A stretch of DNA of 64,000 nt from Rhyacichthys aspro (lineage: Eukaryota; Chordata; Actinopteri; Gobiiformes; Rhyacichthyidae). Position 1 is the first letter of the stretch; each line of letters begins with the position of its first letter. The translations under genes and the position numbers were made by a program. The notes beneath the pieces were generated by a model that had not been told where the DNA came from, searched no databases, and worked only from the letters and a program-made list of their open reading frames with translations. Positions 23,994-38,900 of the stretch are shown piece by piece. The stretch covers positions 17,756,639 through 17,820,638 of the forward strand of contig CM072163.1 of assembly GCA_036850595.1 (NCBI GenBank). Reading direction: 5' to 3'.

Positions 23994-26900
23994 CTGAACA
24001 CAACACAGGAGAGGTGTACAGAGTCAAAAACAGATCAAACACAATAGAAATGAGTGTGCTCTTGGATTTACATACACATTTTGCTTTGGATTGTGCGGGC
24101 TAAAATGGTTGTTTTTTGAAAAATACATAAAGGAAAGTACAAAAACAAAAACAATGACAGATGATTGCCTTTCATTTGAAACATAAAAAAATGTCTGCTA
24201 GGCATCAACACTGAACTATTTTCTAAAATGAGTCAGGATTTCAAGTTTGTGAATTTGCATAATTCAATGTGGTGTTTATTGCCAGTCATACATACAGAAT
24301 GTCCCCTAATAGTACCTTGGGTTACACAGATGCTCTTACTGTGACCCTAGTGAGCAACAAGAGACGAGAGATATGGGACTTCAATTTAATATTTTTTCAT
24401 TTATTTATTTTAACTTTGAATAACACCAGATAACAAAACTTTGGTTCTTAAAACTGGGATGTTTCTGAAATCAGGATCTGATGTTTACTACATGAGCAAA
24501 GACCCATGTAAACACACTCACTGTAAAACCAGTGGAGAGATTTAAACACGGACATTTATGACCTTTTGACCTCTGACCTTTTGATGATGTCCTCCTTTAC
24601 TGTATAGACTTTTAAATGCTGCCGCTCTGTTAGCCCAATGAGGATTCATGTACTGTAAAATGGACTGAATATATTGGTGCCGAATGTACTGTATTATTAC
24701 AACAATATGGAGGTCTTTTCTGCATTTGACTTCTGTATCCATGGCTCCATCATGGCAAGCGTCTGTATAAATTACCTTGGCTGTGACTCAAAGCACTCCA
24801 CTATTCTCGCTCTATTATTCCATTATTAGGTAGACACAGTACTTACTATAGAAATGCAGCCACTTTAAAAATCCCATTATGATTTAGTTTTTATCTTAAT
24901 GCACTGATCTATTTTCTTTATAATTTCACTCTAAGCTGCTGACAAAATGATAGGCTGCTTTAAAATGTCAAAGTCAGACTGAACAGGTTAGAAGCACCAA
25001 CTTCACCAAACACAAGAACCTACACTCAGAATCATTATAATAATTAGAATAATAATGATGTTGAGTTTTATTTTAAATAAAAAAAACAGAAATTGCATTA
25101 AGTAGCAACGAGTGCAGGTATTATTCAGTCCTGGATAGTTATGTTATAATTTGTGTAGCTGACAATGGGAAGCCATTGCATTCTGGTCAATATTGAGATG
25201 TCTGAATGTTTACTGCATTGCTCATTTGCATATATATTAATCGCAGATCAACTATTAGTTTGTTTCCTGCACATAATTCCACCAGTATAGTGAGTTATTG
25301 GTATTTATTGATTCCAGTATTACAATGCCATAAAAAGCCCCCTAAAGTCGATATAAAAATAAATGAGCCTCCAATAGGAATACTTATAATAAATATAGTC
25401 TGCCAACATGAAAATATAATGAGGGAAGGGATCAATGTGATTTGTCATGATGGCACTTAATGCTTGTTTTATTTTTATTTTGTTTTCCCATAAACTCAAC
25501 CTGTGTCTGCACCAAACTGCAATAAGGCCTATTATCTCATCATTGTTCCCCATTTAACTTCTGCTCACTTTAATTAGATAGTCAGTGTTTCCTTTCTGGA
25601 GTGTGTGTTGTTTCTATTAGTGTCTGCAATGAAGCAATGTTTATGTCTAATTCACAATGACAAAGATTTATATTTTTAAGTTTCAGGTTGGGGTGGTGGA
25701 TGGGACAAAAACTTTATAAAAAGACTTGGTGTGATAGCTTCGTGAGTGCGGTTTACTTGGATAAGTGTGAATGCTGCCATACAAACATCAGTGCGCACCA
25801 GTCTGTTGGTTTCAAACTGAACTCTGGTACAGTTTAATTAAGATGTGAATGTCTAGACAAGCCCAAACATGAAGAGTATCAAAAATTGGCAACAAAAACT
25901 TTTAGCTGTTCCAAGAGCGGAAACAACAAACCAAAACCATATTCCATATTTCATCAAAAAGACAAAATGAGCAAAGAGCAAATGTGGATTGCTGTGGAGG
26001 TAAAATGACTTATTAGCCTTTGCGCTGACCATTTAGTGTGTTTTTTTAAGAAAGGCCCAGTTTGAACACTCTGTAAGTCAGTTTGAGTTAACTCATTTCA
26101 AGCCTGTAATCAAAGTTAGGTCCAGAGTTCAACATTAAGCAAACTTGATGATTGATTTAAATGTTTTTTCTCCATCATCTCTGATCATGTTCAAAATGTT
26201 TCCTTCTGAAAGATTCAGTCTCAACTTTGATACAGAAATGCACTTTTGAATGCACCTTTAACCCAATGTTAGTCATTTCTGCCTCAATTCTTTTCCTTGC
26301 TTGATGTGGGACCAAAATAGAAAACATTTTTTACCTAACCAAAGAGAGAGCAGCTTCAGTACTCACTGTATTAGTCAGGGTTCAAAAACTTGACCCTACT
26401 CACTTTGATAAAACCAATATTTTGGGTGGGCCAACCAGTCTACCTTCTCCATGTTGTGAAGCATAAATGTGCAATGCTTGTATTTAGTGAGCTCACGTTT
26501 GTGCCTCAGAACAGAAATAGAAGCAGTGTGTCCCATTAGACGAAGGTGATGATTACAGTAGGTATCTGCTATAATGACTTGATAGCTGCGACTCCATCAA
26601 AGAGAACTTCTGCTAGTACTACTGCTACTATTAGGGGCAGTATGATATGATAACAAGCAACTAGTTAATACAAAATGGCCTCAAAGTGTTGCCCTTTCCA
26701 AATGTATTTTTAAAATCTGCAGAGACGGCGTTTTCACCACTTTGCGTCGTGCTAGGGGTTTTGGTCTCAGGATGCTTACTCTCTGCAAAAAAGGCCACAA
26801 ATCCCTTACTGCTGTTTATAAAGCTAAACTGCTGTGAAAGCACGGTAATAATCAAAGGCAGACCACGTAAGTTTATTGGAAAAGTTTGCTTTTGGCAGCT

Positions 26901-29900
26901 CAGGGAAACATGTATTGATTGCATTAAACTGTAGATAGTATCATCAAAAGTGCAGCATGATGCACATAAATGGTAAAAGTGACTGTGGGTATAATAGACT
27001 AATATACCCTTTCTACCCCTGCTTTTGAACTTAGTAAAGTGGTTTATTATGTATGTTAAGGCAAAAATAAAAATGCACATAAATGAAACACAATACAAAA
27101 TGTTAAATTTAGTTGCTTTAGGATGCTGTTTGAAGTACTTGTGTAGTACATTGCCCCCTGCTGGTTTTCCTGAGTATAGTAAAATGTGGCAGCAATCCTT
27201 TATTGCATACATCTATGTTTTTGCACTTCTGTCTGAAAATTAAAACTAAAACTTTAATATCAGAAATGTATAGAAAAAAATGTTGGATTTGTAACACTTT
27301 TTTTTAATTGCAAAAATCTGCAGATATGAAAAACAAAAACAAAAAAACATTCAGGAAAATTGCGGGTCCATATGTTGCAGCGTCATTGGATGGAAATTTG
27401 AATTTGAAACACACCACTTCCACCACACGTTTTTTTTAATTTTTTTTTATTTAAAACTGTCAAAATATATTGTAATAAGCACTGCCAGTGTAGACAGCTC
27501 TTGCCTTTGAGAATTAGATATAGACTACAGAAATAAACTGTAGCAATAATACATTGCAATACCTTTAAGAATAACTTGTCTGAGTTGAAAATGTCACTTT
27601 ACTCCGTGTCCTGTGTGTTGAGTCAAATCTATTTAGAGAAGCTTACCTGGTGGCTCCTAATGTGACATTGTTACTGAACACTGGAATGGGCTGCCAATGG
27701 TCTCAGTAATGGGCTCATTGGTCAAACACAATTACAATAATGTTCCCATTTGGCTGTGGGAGTGTGCTTCTGATACCAATAATGTTAAAAGGCTTCACGT
27801 GGCACTGAAAATGTAGAATAAGGGGGCGCCAAAAATGGACAAAATCATACAAAATGTAAAATATGAATAGAACCCCTCCAATGCATCATTATGGTCATTA
27901 TGATCATATGTAGTGTGCACAGTCAGAACAGAAAGTATAATGTGTTGTAATGATGGTATTATTAGATAAGTAAAGGAGGGAGGGATGCTATTTTTTTATC
28001 TACAAAAGTCCACAAGAGTTGCTGCTATATGCTACATTCACCTTTGCAGTCATGTTTACAGCTTATGCTACCTTAAGATGTAAACCTTGAAACATATTTT
28101 CCATGTTTCACTTTAAAATGGTGTATATCTGTCAAATATTTTGATATATATTCAGGGTTAGTAACTCTTTATTCCAACAGACTTCCCCATTATTATTGAG
28201 TGTATCACAGGTGTTCTCTCTGCATTACCATAAAGAGAATGCATTTTGAGGTACCCTTTTTATGCAATCAGAAGCAAGGGATGTTCTTTAAACTAATTTA
28301 TATAGTTAATGTGAACTTACACAATTCCATAGTCATTTGGCCTTCTCATGCTCAGGTGTGATGATTACTCAAGATTAATAATAGCCCTGGCACATGATTT
28401 CTGCAGACTCCAGTGTGTATGTTTTTATGAACTCACCCTCACAATATGGCTTTGATGCTAATGCTTTGATAACTAACTTTTACTGCTGCATCACTGACCT
28501 CTTGGCTATGGGTAAATGGGTTAAAAACAGACAGTTATTTCCACAGACCCCCTATATATTTTATTTCCTGACCACTACAACTTGCTTCATACCAAACAAA
28601 CACAGATTTTTTATTTACCTCTGTGAATAAATGTGGTACACTACAGTTCTGAGTCTCTGTGTTTCGTTATGTCCGCTAATCTTACCAAAGCAGTGTGAAC
28701 CCACAGTAGACAAATTAGGAATTGCTTACTTTAATTAAAAAATTGCAGTTAGTGTCTTCTGTGTAATCACATGGGCCAAATTGTACCCTCTGGCTGGCTG
28801 GTTGTGGCCGTAAGCCATATGCTTGACACTCACTAAATGACCGTATCCTGGAAGTACTGTTGTTGAAGTGCTACATGCGTCAACAAGTCAATCACAGCAT
28901 ATGAATCTAGAGCTATAAAAATGCTTATGGTCGGATTTTTCGTGCCCAGTTTGGAACTGAAAGCCGTTTGTTGTGTTCTAATGATGGCATGAAGAGATTA
29001 GGAAGGAGAGAGGAGGCAGCGGGACACATGATGGAGCGATAGGCTGACAGAAGTGGCAGCAGCGGCGGTGGGAGGAAAAAAAAAAAAAGAAGAGAGGCTT
29101 GGAGAAGATGTATGGGTCTGACGAAGGAGTGAGTCATTGAAGGGAAACTGGCCGAGATAATGGGCAGAGGAACGAAAGAAAGGAAAAGAGGGATAGATGA
29201 AGGACTCACTTAAGATGGTAATGCCAAATGCACTAAATGGGGGGAGGTGGAGGGGTCGGAATGCTGACGGGAAATGGGAAAGCTCAGAAAATCGCTCACC
29301 GGGGACGCTTAATGCGAATTGGGCTCGGAGAGAAATGACAACTTGTTGGGTAACGGGACGGAGCGACGGGAATGTGTACCGACGAGAGATGGAGGGTGAG
29401 AGCGGCGGGACAGGGAAGAGGTAGAGGGAGGCGGGTGGTCTGGGGTAATACAGGCAAGTAAAGCTTTAATGGGGCGGAGAGTAATGGAAACGGAGAGAAA
29501 GGGAGGGCCGAGAAAATGGAAGGCGGAATGAGTCGAGGAGGGGACAAAAAAAACAACAAAAAAACCCACACTGTGACTATGCAAGGCCTCGTGTGTCTGC
29601 TGCCAGTGTGCATCTGTTCACGCTCGTATGATGTTGATTCACAGTGGGACGGGATGAATTTGAGATGACACGTGTATTTGGGGAAGATACTAGTGGCTTG
29701 CAAACATCCCTGCAAAATGACATGTTGTTTCTGCAGATCCCAAACACGTAGGATGTCTATAAGTGAACATACGTAGCATACTTGTTTAAACATTTGAATT
29801 AGCAGCTTACGAATGATGTGCTGTGTTTACATGCACTAGGATACTCCGATATTAACCCAAATAAGAGCACACTCTGATTAAGACAACGCCATGTAAACAC

Positions 29901-32900
29901 TGTTTTATGATGACCTTACTCTGATTAAAGTCATATCGGGAGTAAGCCATAATTGAAATAAGACACTTAGAGTATGCTGATCTCAATCGCATTATTGCTG
30001 CATGTAAACACCCTAATTGCACTATGTTTATTTGATTTATTATGGGACGTTGCATATTAATCAACATGGTTACGTTAGTCCGTCATGTAAACATGCCAAA
30101 TTTAGCCACAAGATGGTAGATGGTAAAGAGAAAGGACAAATGAAAGGCATATGGACAAACACATACAGCAAGACATAACGTCAGAGTTACAAAAGTTAGT
30201 AATTAGAGCAGGTTAGCAAATATAGAAAACATATGATCAAAAAACATGGAACATCAAGCACAGATTTTAAGACACAAAGACTGAAAGAAAGTCAATATGT
30301 AAAATTTGGTTAAAACGTCTCTTAATTTATAAAACGTGTAGAATTTTTGATGCAGTTACCAGGGTGATGCAGAGGCTATATGTTCCCTGAGTGTGTGTGT
30401 GTGTGTGTTAACTCTTTATTTGTAAAATATAGTGTTGTTATTGGTATACATATGATTTACACTATCTCAGGAAGTGCTGCACAAAGTCCTGCTGCAGGTC
30501 TGAGTGCTCAGAGGGACAGAGCCGGCCAGTGAGAATGGGAGAAACAGAGAACTAGTGGCACATCTCTACAATAACAAAAAACTAGATTGGTATCAACAAT
30601 GGTTTTCTTTCCATATCTCACTTGAAAAGTCAAAATATTTCCCAACTCTACACAAAACTTATATTAGCTCTCAACAGCAATCCTGACACAAGCATTACAT
30701 TTGTTGAGTTGCTTTTAAGATAATGCATTGAGAACATCTTTTATTAAATCTAGTGTCTGGATTTTTTTTTCTCAACAGAAATTTTCAAATGCATTTCTAA
30801 AGAAAGATGGGTGGAACTGAAAAGGAGCTCAACAAACAACTGAAATTGCTCAGATTTTGGAGAAAGCATGAAGGGTTTGAATCAATGGTCCCGTCTTATA
30901 GCCGTAAGAACCATGGTCACTCCCCATTTAACATGCCTCTCTGTGACCACACAACCGTTGCCTGATGAACGACTAGTGCCACAACGTCGCTTCTGGTTTA
31001 ATGTGTAAATACATCTTTCAATGGCGAGCCCAGCAGTGTGCAGCAGTTCAAGTGTTTAGAAAAAATCTACTGAGAGTTTTGAGAAATATTGCCTAAAGTT
31101 GTACCATTATAGTAATTGTCATCATGTTGTACGATGTAGATCATAATATATCGTATTGCTATTGTTCAGCGGAAGGCTCCAGAACCGGTGTGGCCAGGTA
31201 ATAAGCAGACCATTTGTACAGTGTTTCAAAAAACCTGGATAGCAGCACTAAACTAAACTAAAGAAAACAAAGCAATGTGATCAGGTATATATTTTATTAT
31301 ATATGTATCCGACACGTTTCCTCATTTTCCCTCTTTTATTTGGGGCCAATATGGAGGATCACACACACTCGAGTCGTGTAAGGTCCAGAGCTCTAGTCCA
31401 GGTATCAGTGGTTTATGGAAACAGAGAACTACTTTTGATTTGGGAGTCTGGGTTGTGTGGATTTTGTGAGCGTGTGTTTGCTTCACTTACGAAACAGCAG
31501 CATGCTGGCGTTGGATGCTCCCAGACGGTTGGAGGCGAAGCAAGTGTAGTTTCCGAAATGCTTCTCTGTTACATTGGTGAAGAGCAACAGCGAGCGCGTC
31601 TTTTCGTTTTTGATCCTCAGGGTGTTGTCACTCTCTACCGGCCTGTGTAGGAGAAAAAGAAGGAGGGAGTGTTACAGAATAAGTGACATAACACAGCGCC
31701 ACATCACACCTCATGACTCAGTTTGCAAATAAGAGGAGTTTTTTTTCCTCCCTTTGTGTGTCTCTAGAGACGAATGCACATCTCACCTTGCACGAATAGT
31801 GAAATCTAAGTCCATAAATAACGGAGACCTCCTGCTGGGGCCCATTATACTCTATTAACAGCTCACTCTGGCTGACAAAAGCCCTTCTAAGTACTTCTGT
31901 GTCTGCTTTTCTTGATGCCAAATCCTTCTGACTGTTGAATGCACTCTGGGACCTTTTACAAACTTGGAAGGACACTTTATGTGTAGGTAATAGAGAGCAA
32001 ATAGGTTTGCAGCCAGCTAATACTTCTCCAGAGATTGTAAAAACATATATGATTATATCAGTGCTATAATAATGTCACCAGCAGCCCAAATGGATAGCAG
32101 CCAAGACTGAATCCAATTGTGAGTTAGTTAAACATAAGACGCTTAAATGCAGGGATACTTTATGTGGATTTATGAGGTGTGGCTGTGGGATAACCAGAGT
32201 GTCAGGAGAACACATCACCTCCAAACAATGAGAGACGGCTGCAGATGAAACCTTCAGCTCATGTTTATGGCCAGAGTAACCCATATGCAGTTTACACGTG
32301 TGCTCTGTGGTTTGACACATATAAAGTGGGTGCAGTTTACAATGGTGCACCTCATACTCTTCCTCGGTAGAGCATGTTAACAGCTACAGTAACCCTGACA
32401 TACACAAGAACAAACCTACTGGAAATAGTCTGATGGTGACTGCAATTTCAAATCTGAAACAAAATCATTTTTCTTCCAAATAAAGAAAGAAACGGAAACA
32501 GGAAGTAATGGAACTGCTGCTGGGCTCCAAGAAACATTACATATCTACTTTTTTGAGATGTAAGTGTGCTATTTTGATGTGATTAAACACAGTGTTCCAT
32601 TTTGTTCAATTCTATACTACGAGATTGTACGCAGTGCACCTTCACACGACAAAGTACCTGTTACCATTGTCTCTAAGGCGTACTGGGAGTTAGAGATGCT
32701 TCCTCACCAAATATTATTTTAGAAAAGAGCAAACCATTTTCACGAATTGCATCAAGAATACTATACGAGATCAGTACATGCACAAGTCATATATCTAATA
32801 TAGCAAGTTGGCCCTGGACTTCGCATCTTGCCATGGTCATCCACTGTGGAGTTTTATCGCCACATTACCATAATATTTGTATTAATAGTCCACCAATATT

Positions 32901-35900
32901 TCGTCACAGTCTGGCAGCATCCCATTAAGGCAAAAGTGAATGAGACAGGAAAAGGTGCACCAATGTACCCTTTTATAGAGTGGAATAATAATGACCAGTA
33001 GTAATATAATGCAAAGTATGGCACACACCACACACGTTAATGCGGCTGACAGCGATAAACACATCAAAACCAAACACAACAATGGATAATTAGCATAAAC
33101 CAATATAAACAGGATATGTGACACGTCATTAGTGTCCATATAGCAGTTTGCATACATCAATGATTTATTAAAGCCTATGTTACAAGTTCCCCATGCCGTC
33201 ACAAAGCAATAACTTCTGACATCCAATGCCAGAATGCTATCTTTTATAAAACTAAAAAAAAATAATAATTTTGTCACCTTTTGTTGGTATCTGGTAACCA
33301 TAAAAGATAGAGGTAGACACACCACTCTGTCATTAGATTACCACATAATCACTGCTTTCATTGCGTTTTGAAAAGGAAGCTTGTCTTTTGCGACAATCAG
33401 CTTGTTTTTGTGATAATCAGCCACATGCCGAGCAAAATTATGCAAAATGGTACATGTCCTTTGTTGGAGCTTGTTTGTGACACTTTAATTGAACTTATAT
33501 GTAATGACAGGCTACACTTTGTTTTGTCAGTATAATGCAGCACTAAATACCTGACAATATTAGCACTACAAATCCCGCAGAGGAAACCAAAGCCAAGCCA
33601 AACCATTGGGAACCATACTGTTCAGCTTTACATAGGAGGCAATATGAGTGTGATTGGTTCTCCATCTTGAAATGTCAGCACTGACAATTGGGGATTCTCC
33701 CTCTTCATAGCCCCAATAGCTGGCATAGGTCTAAGGAATCTGTGACCCTGAAGGAGGATAAGCGGTAGAAAATGAATGAATCTCCTGCAGCAGATTTTTT
33801 ATTTTTTTTTAACCAGGAATGGCTTAATTATCTACTACATCCAGAAAACAAAAAGCCTGTTTTCCAAACATAATTACACTGTGTTATACCTTTTACCTTT
33901 GTAAGCTTACCAGATGCACCGATCAAAGAGGATTTTATTACCACTTCCTGTTATCAACCACAGCAAAAAAAAAAAAAATACCATTAACACACGCAACCTT
34001 TTGTTTGTCTTATTAAAATGGGTTAATTATCTCATTATCTGGAGATAAAAAGCTAATTTTCAGAAGACTGACTTGAGTTTGACCTGGAACGATGAGTAAA
34101 CACACCTTGTCATCCTAAGATAAAGGGATCATTCGAATCCCAGCATAATACCATCAAAAATATCTCAAAACATTAACATTCTCCATATCACAAATCATAT
34201 TGTACCTGTGTTGGAATATAGGTGCTGCTTTTGAGTATGTCACAAGGTGTGTGGCCAATACACAAATACATCTGTCAGAATAATTGCCCCGCATTGGGTT
34301 GGTGGCTCTGAGGTGTGTCATAATTTTTGTCCACTAGAAAAATGAAAGAATTTTTAACATGTTGCCTCAAAAAACAAACCCATCTCTCAAATTCAAAAAG
34401 ATTTAATGAAAAAAAAGCCCTTAAACCATGACTCCAAAAAAAAAACAATGATTTTTTATTTTTTTTTCAAACTATCTTTTTAAATTTGAAAAATTTAAAA
34501 AGGATTCCTTTTATTACATTCAAAAATTGTTCCTCTCCTCACACCTTTATACCTCCACCACACAGGTATAATATATTTGCGCCACCCACAGACCAACCTT
34601 GTAAATACATGGATTTGGCTCCTACGCACTGGCTCTTACTCGCGCAGTAAAAAATATATATATTTATTACAATCTGCCAGGTATCGTGCGAGGTGCCAGT
34701 GTAAAGATAAAACACGAGTGAGTTGTAAGAGAGAAAGACACAAAGATAGCAGATAAAAGTATAAATCAGTATCAATAAAAGTGATTCACATACAGCCACC
34801 CTTCACCTGACAACAGTAGTAGCCTGGCCAGTATTTTTTATTTTTTATTTCTGTTCTATACAGAGAATTATTCTGGTATCTCTAGTGTGAGTTTGATTTC
34901 CAGGAGGAGGAACAAATGGACATACAGCCAATCAGAATTCAAGGGGAGTATCATCCTTTTCAGAGACGGACGAAACTTTCAAAACATACGACCATTCAGA
35001 AAAACAGGGCATTGCATAAAACCACCTCATTTTAGATAAACAGTTGTGATCGGTTCTATTGAACTTGATTGCAGTCATGCTCAGTGAGAGAGATTCCAGA
35101 CCCACTTCACTTTGCTAAGGAAGTGAAAGGGTCTACCTGGCCAGGCTACATACAGTATATAGGCTAATATAAAATCATGTAGAGCTAAAATTCCAAATTG
35201 CAACTGATATAAAGTAATTAAATAGCAAAACACTAAAAAGATGCATCTTCTTGTAATGAGATAGACGTGCCTAATGTCCCACAACCAGCATAATTTGCCC
35301 ATTGTAGCCTGACCAGCCATTCTAATTTCCTAATTCTAATTATCCTTTCTATTCTATACAAACAATTAGTCTGGCCTCTTTCCATTCAAGTTCGATTTCC
35401 AGGAACCAGAACAAAATTTGCAGATTAACCTACCTCTGAATGCATCTAACAAAGAGCCAATCAGAATTGAGCTCTTTCTGTATTACCGTATTTTCCGGAC
35501 TATAGAGCGCACCTAAATATAAGCTGCACCCACTAAAATTTAAAAGAAATATATATTTTGTCACATATAAGCCGCACCGGACTATAAGCCGCTGATATCC
35601 AGGCTGAGAAATAAGATATTTACATAGAAAGATTTTGTACCATAAGTGTTTATTCATATACCGAACAGTGCCTGTAACACGGCAGTAAAAGTGCTGATCA
35701 AACAAAACAGGAAAGCCATTGATGGTTTTATTCATCTTCCTCCTGTGCACTAAAACCAAGTTGCTTTATTTTTCTTCCTCCTGCGTACTGAAACCACTGA
35801 ACACCAAACCACTGTCACTTTTTCTTCCTGCGCACTGTTAAAGCGCAACTGCGCAACTATTAAAGTCGCTTCATTCTCCCGTGCACTGAAACCACAAGTC

Positions 35901-38900
35901 ACTATTCATCTTCCTCCTGAGCATTGAAACTACTGAACACCAAACCACTGTCACTTCATTTGTTTTCCATTATGAGGGTGTGATGTATGTTTTAATATTA
36001 TTCTCCGTATTTTGCTGTTTTATGTAGCACGTCTTGTGTTGTAAAGTGCACACATAAGATTTTATAAAAACTGGTGCTTTCTTGGGTTTGTACTGACTAA
36101 AACGCGCTTCTGCCTCGCTTCCTGTCTCGTTTCTTCCTGTACTGAGGGAGGAAAAATTCATAGAAAAGCCGCATCTCTGTATAAGCTGCATGGTTCAAAG
36201 CGTGGGAAAAAAGTAGCGGCTTATAGTCCGGAAAATACGGTAGTTATCATTATCCTTTGGTCTGGTGTGATTCTTAGAGCTTTTTGAATCGAGATATCTT
36301 ATCAAACGCTCTCTAAAAATAAGAGTTTATTAGAGCGTGGCCTCTCACCTGTGGTCATCCCTGTACCACTCGAAGGAGGCCGCTGGTACCGCCATGGCTT
36401 CACAGCGTAAGATGGCCGTCTTCCCCAGGTGGGCCGGCATGTTCTTGACGTCTGTGATCATGGGAGGGTCTGCCGCAAAATACCAGAGGCAAAAGGTTAA
36501 TCAAACACAAGTGGGGCAGCTCAGTGATTAGTAGACATGCATATGGACGTACGGTACGGTCAGCTTGACCCCCACAGAGAACAAAATGAGCATGTATGAA
36601 TTCATAAATGATAATGCACCCACTGTATTTACATATATGATTAATACATTATTGCTATGTTAATGCAAAGAAAGATGGAGGACTCACAGTTGACCGTGAC
36701 CTTGACTTTGCGCTGGTCTGCCGGGGCCACTCCATTGTTGGTGATGCACTCGTAGTCCTCGGCCTGCTGCCTCTTGATTTCTGTGATGTCCAAGAACTCC
36801 CCGTCACTCACCAGCCCGTCTGAAAAATGAAGGACGGGTCAAAGGTCAGATTGTATAAAATGTAATAAAACAAAGTGTAAAGGAATGGCTTGTTACGTGA
36901 TTCTTCAAACTAACGAAACCTATTGAAGGCTAAGAACGTATCTTTATATTTCACTACTTTCTCATTCTCTTTCAGTGGATTTGACTGAACAGAATGTTGG
37001 ACCTTGAAGCATTTGCATAAAGTGTTTCTCTATTTGTTAAAAAACAGCATTTATTCTAATTGCTGAAAAGCAGTGATTTAGAAGGTTGAAGGTTTGCAGC
37101 CAGAAGCAGTGACTTGCAAAATAAAACAGATTGGTGAGTTGCATTAACAAAAATACTAACATTTAAGAATATCCTTGCCCGATTATTACTGAAATCACAA
37201 CATTTCCCATTAATATGTGAGCAATATAAAGCAGCCAGTCCATTCTCTTGTGTAATTAAGGCCATTGCTTTTAAAAAATTAGCACTACTCTTCTACACAA
37301 GTCCTTTATACATGACACTAGATGAACCGAGATTTCAAAAAACACAGTATTTGCAAAAAAATCATAATCATGCATCACTGTTTCTCATTTGTAAACTACT
37401 AATTGAATTTTTGAGCATCACATTTCACACAGCCCCATAGGGATTTGAGTTATGTAGGAAACATAGAGACCCTAATCTAGCTGTGGGTCTCGATGCAGAA
37501 AAAAAAAAGTACTAAAGATGGAGTATACAGTAAAATGAACCCTGCAACACAAATAATGTAGAGCTGCTGAAATGAATATGGCTCCGAGTGCTAATTAACT
37601 GAGCTAAGTCATTGTCATATGATTACAATGGCTCTGCACAATATGAGACTGTTAATAAAAAATGATGTAGTTATAGCTAAGGTGACATCTTGTATCTGAA
37701 GTAGACAAAATATGAAAATAAAAATGTTGTGTTTGAGTTATATGTGGATTGACCTGAGCAATACTGGCTCATACGAGTTTAGAAAGTTTATTTGTTGTTG
37801 GTGAATAGATGTTAACATATAAGAAGCTATCTGTATCTGTAAGCTCTTAAATTATAGACCTACACATGAATGTTTTTAACAAGACTTTTCTTGGTTTTGG
37901 GCAAAAAAATCAACTTTTACCAGAAGCAGCTAATAAAACCATATAATGTACATATTTTTAGTGTTGTAGTCGAGATTGCACTGACCGAGACCAAGTCATG
38001 TCCGAGACCAGAGAGTATCAAGACTAAATCCAGTTTTTGACCAAGTCTAGGCTCAAAGAGGGTTGGTGAAGGAGGCAGAGTTAGTCCAGTCTTAGACCTA
38101 GTCCAGACTCATGGGGCTTAGTGTTTGGTGAAGGAAGGAGGAACTATAAAAAGATTGTTATTTTCATTCCAAGACCTTTACAAACTGTCTTAAGACCAGT
38201 CTCAAGACCAAGACCAGTCTCGAGTACAACAACACTACTATTGTCTATGAAGACCAGTGGTGGCTGGTAATAATGGGTTAATAAACACCTTATTATAGAT
38301 CAGTTTGCACTACAGTAACATCAGACTTGGCACTATACTTGATCAAACCCAAACTGATACCAAACTCTTTTTCTTTTAAAGAAACATGCAACCTTTAAAA
38401 TGATAGAGGTGACATAGTCTTAACGATAGAATATCTTTCAGTGAATCATGCAGCGTCTTCATCACACAAACACGTGGTCATGATGACAAAAATAATGACT
38501 TAAAACAGACGAGACATCAGACTGACTTTATGATTTCATTGTAAGTTTGTTCTGATGCTAACGCTAGACGCATCAAATAGTGATAAAGCTAATTTCGTTC
38601 TAAAGTATTGTCCCTGTCACTTCTCTGCCCACACTATATCAAAAGGACAGTGAAGGTCACGTATAGTTACATTTTATGTGCTCCATTATTTGCCCTAATT
38701 CCAGTCTCTGTAATCCATAGGGCAGGAGCGTTTTTGTGAAATTTGTCCGGAAACCCTTTTCTTCACAGTATATAAAAAGAAAGTTTCTCCTGTGTCCGTT
38801 GGTACTACCAGGAAATCCAAATGGAATCCACAGAGACCAGATTAATTATTGTAAAGAATAGAAAAGGAATAATAATAATAATAATGGTTGGCCAGGTAAT

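Larger units (their letters stand above)
23994..31490 (-). other. iglon5: iglon5 last intron (7.5 kb)
   Basis: GT-AG intron with GTAAGT donor and TTCAG acceptor. It contains a purine-rich plus-strand tract at 28980-29560, a MITE-like element at 29823-30096, and a (TG)n microsatellite at about 30393-30411. The 183-codon minus frame at 26661-27212 shows no domain. Confidence 0.85.
31643..36348 (-). other. iglon5: iglon5 intron between the two Ig3 exons (4.7 kb)
   Basis: GT-AG intron. It holds a SINE-type tail at about 33665-33790, two diverged copies of another repeat at about 34811-34985 and 35306-35484, and a 757-bp transposon at 35485-36241. The 147-codon minus frame at 32882-33325 has hydrophobic runs but no recognisable family. 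Confidence 0.85.

Noticed and set aside
26661..27212. 183-codon minus-strand open frame in the last iglon5 intron
   Set aside because: No recognisable domain, AT-rich codons, and no good splice sites in context. Overlapping plus-strand frames show the region is simply stop-poor.
29296..29793. 165-codon and overlapping minus-strand frames near 29.3-29.8 kb
   Set aside because: Produced by the purine-skewed tract, which lacks stops on the complementary strand. The protein is Ser/Pro/Leu low complexity.
32882..33325. 147-codon minus-strand frame with hydrophobic stretches resembling membrane segments
   Set aside because: Hydrophobicity follows from T-rich minus-strand composition. No family motif, and it lies inside an iglon5 intron.
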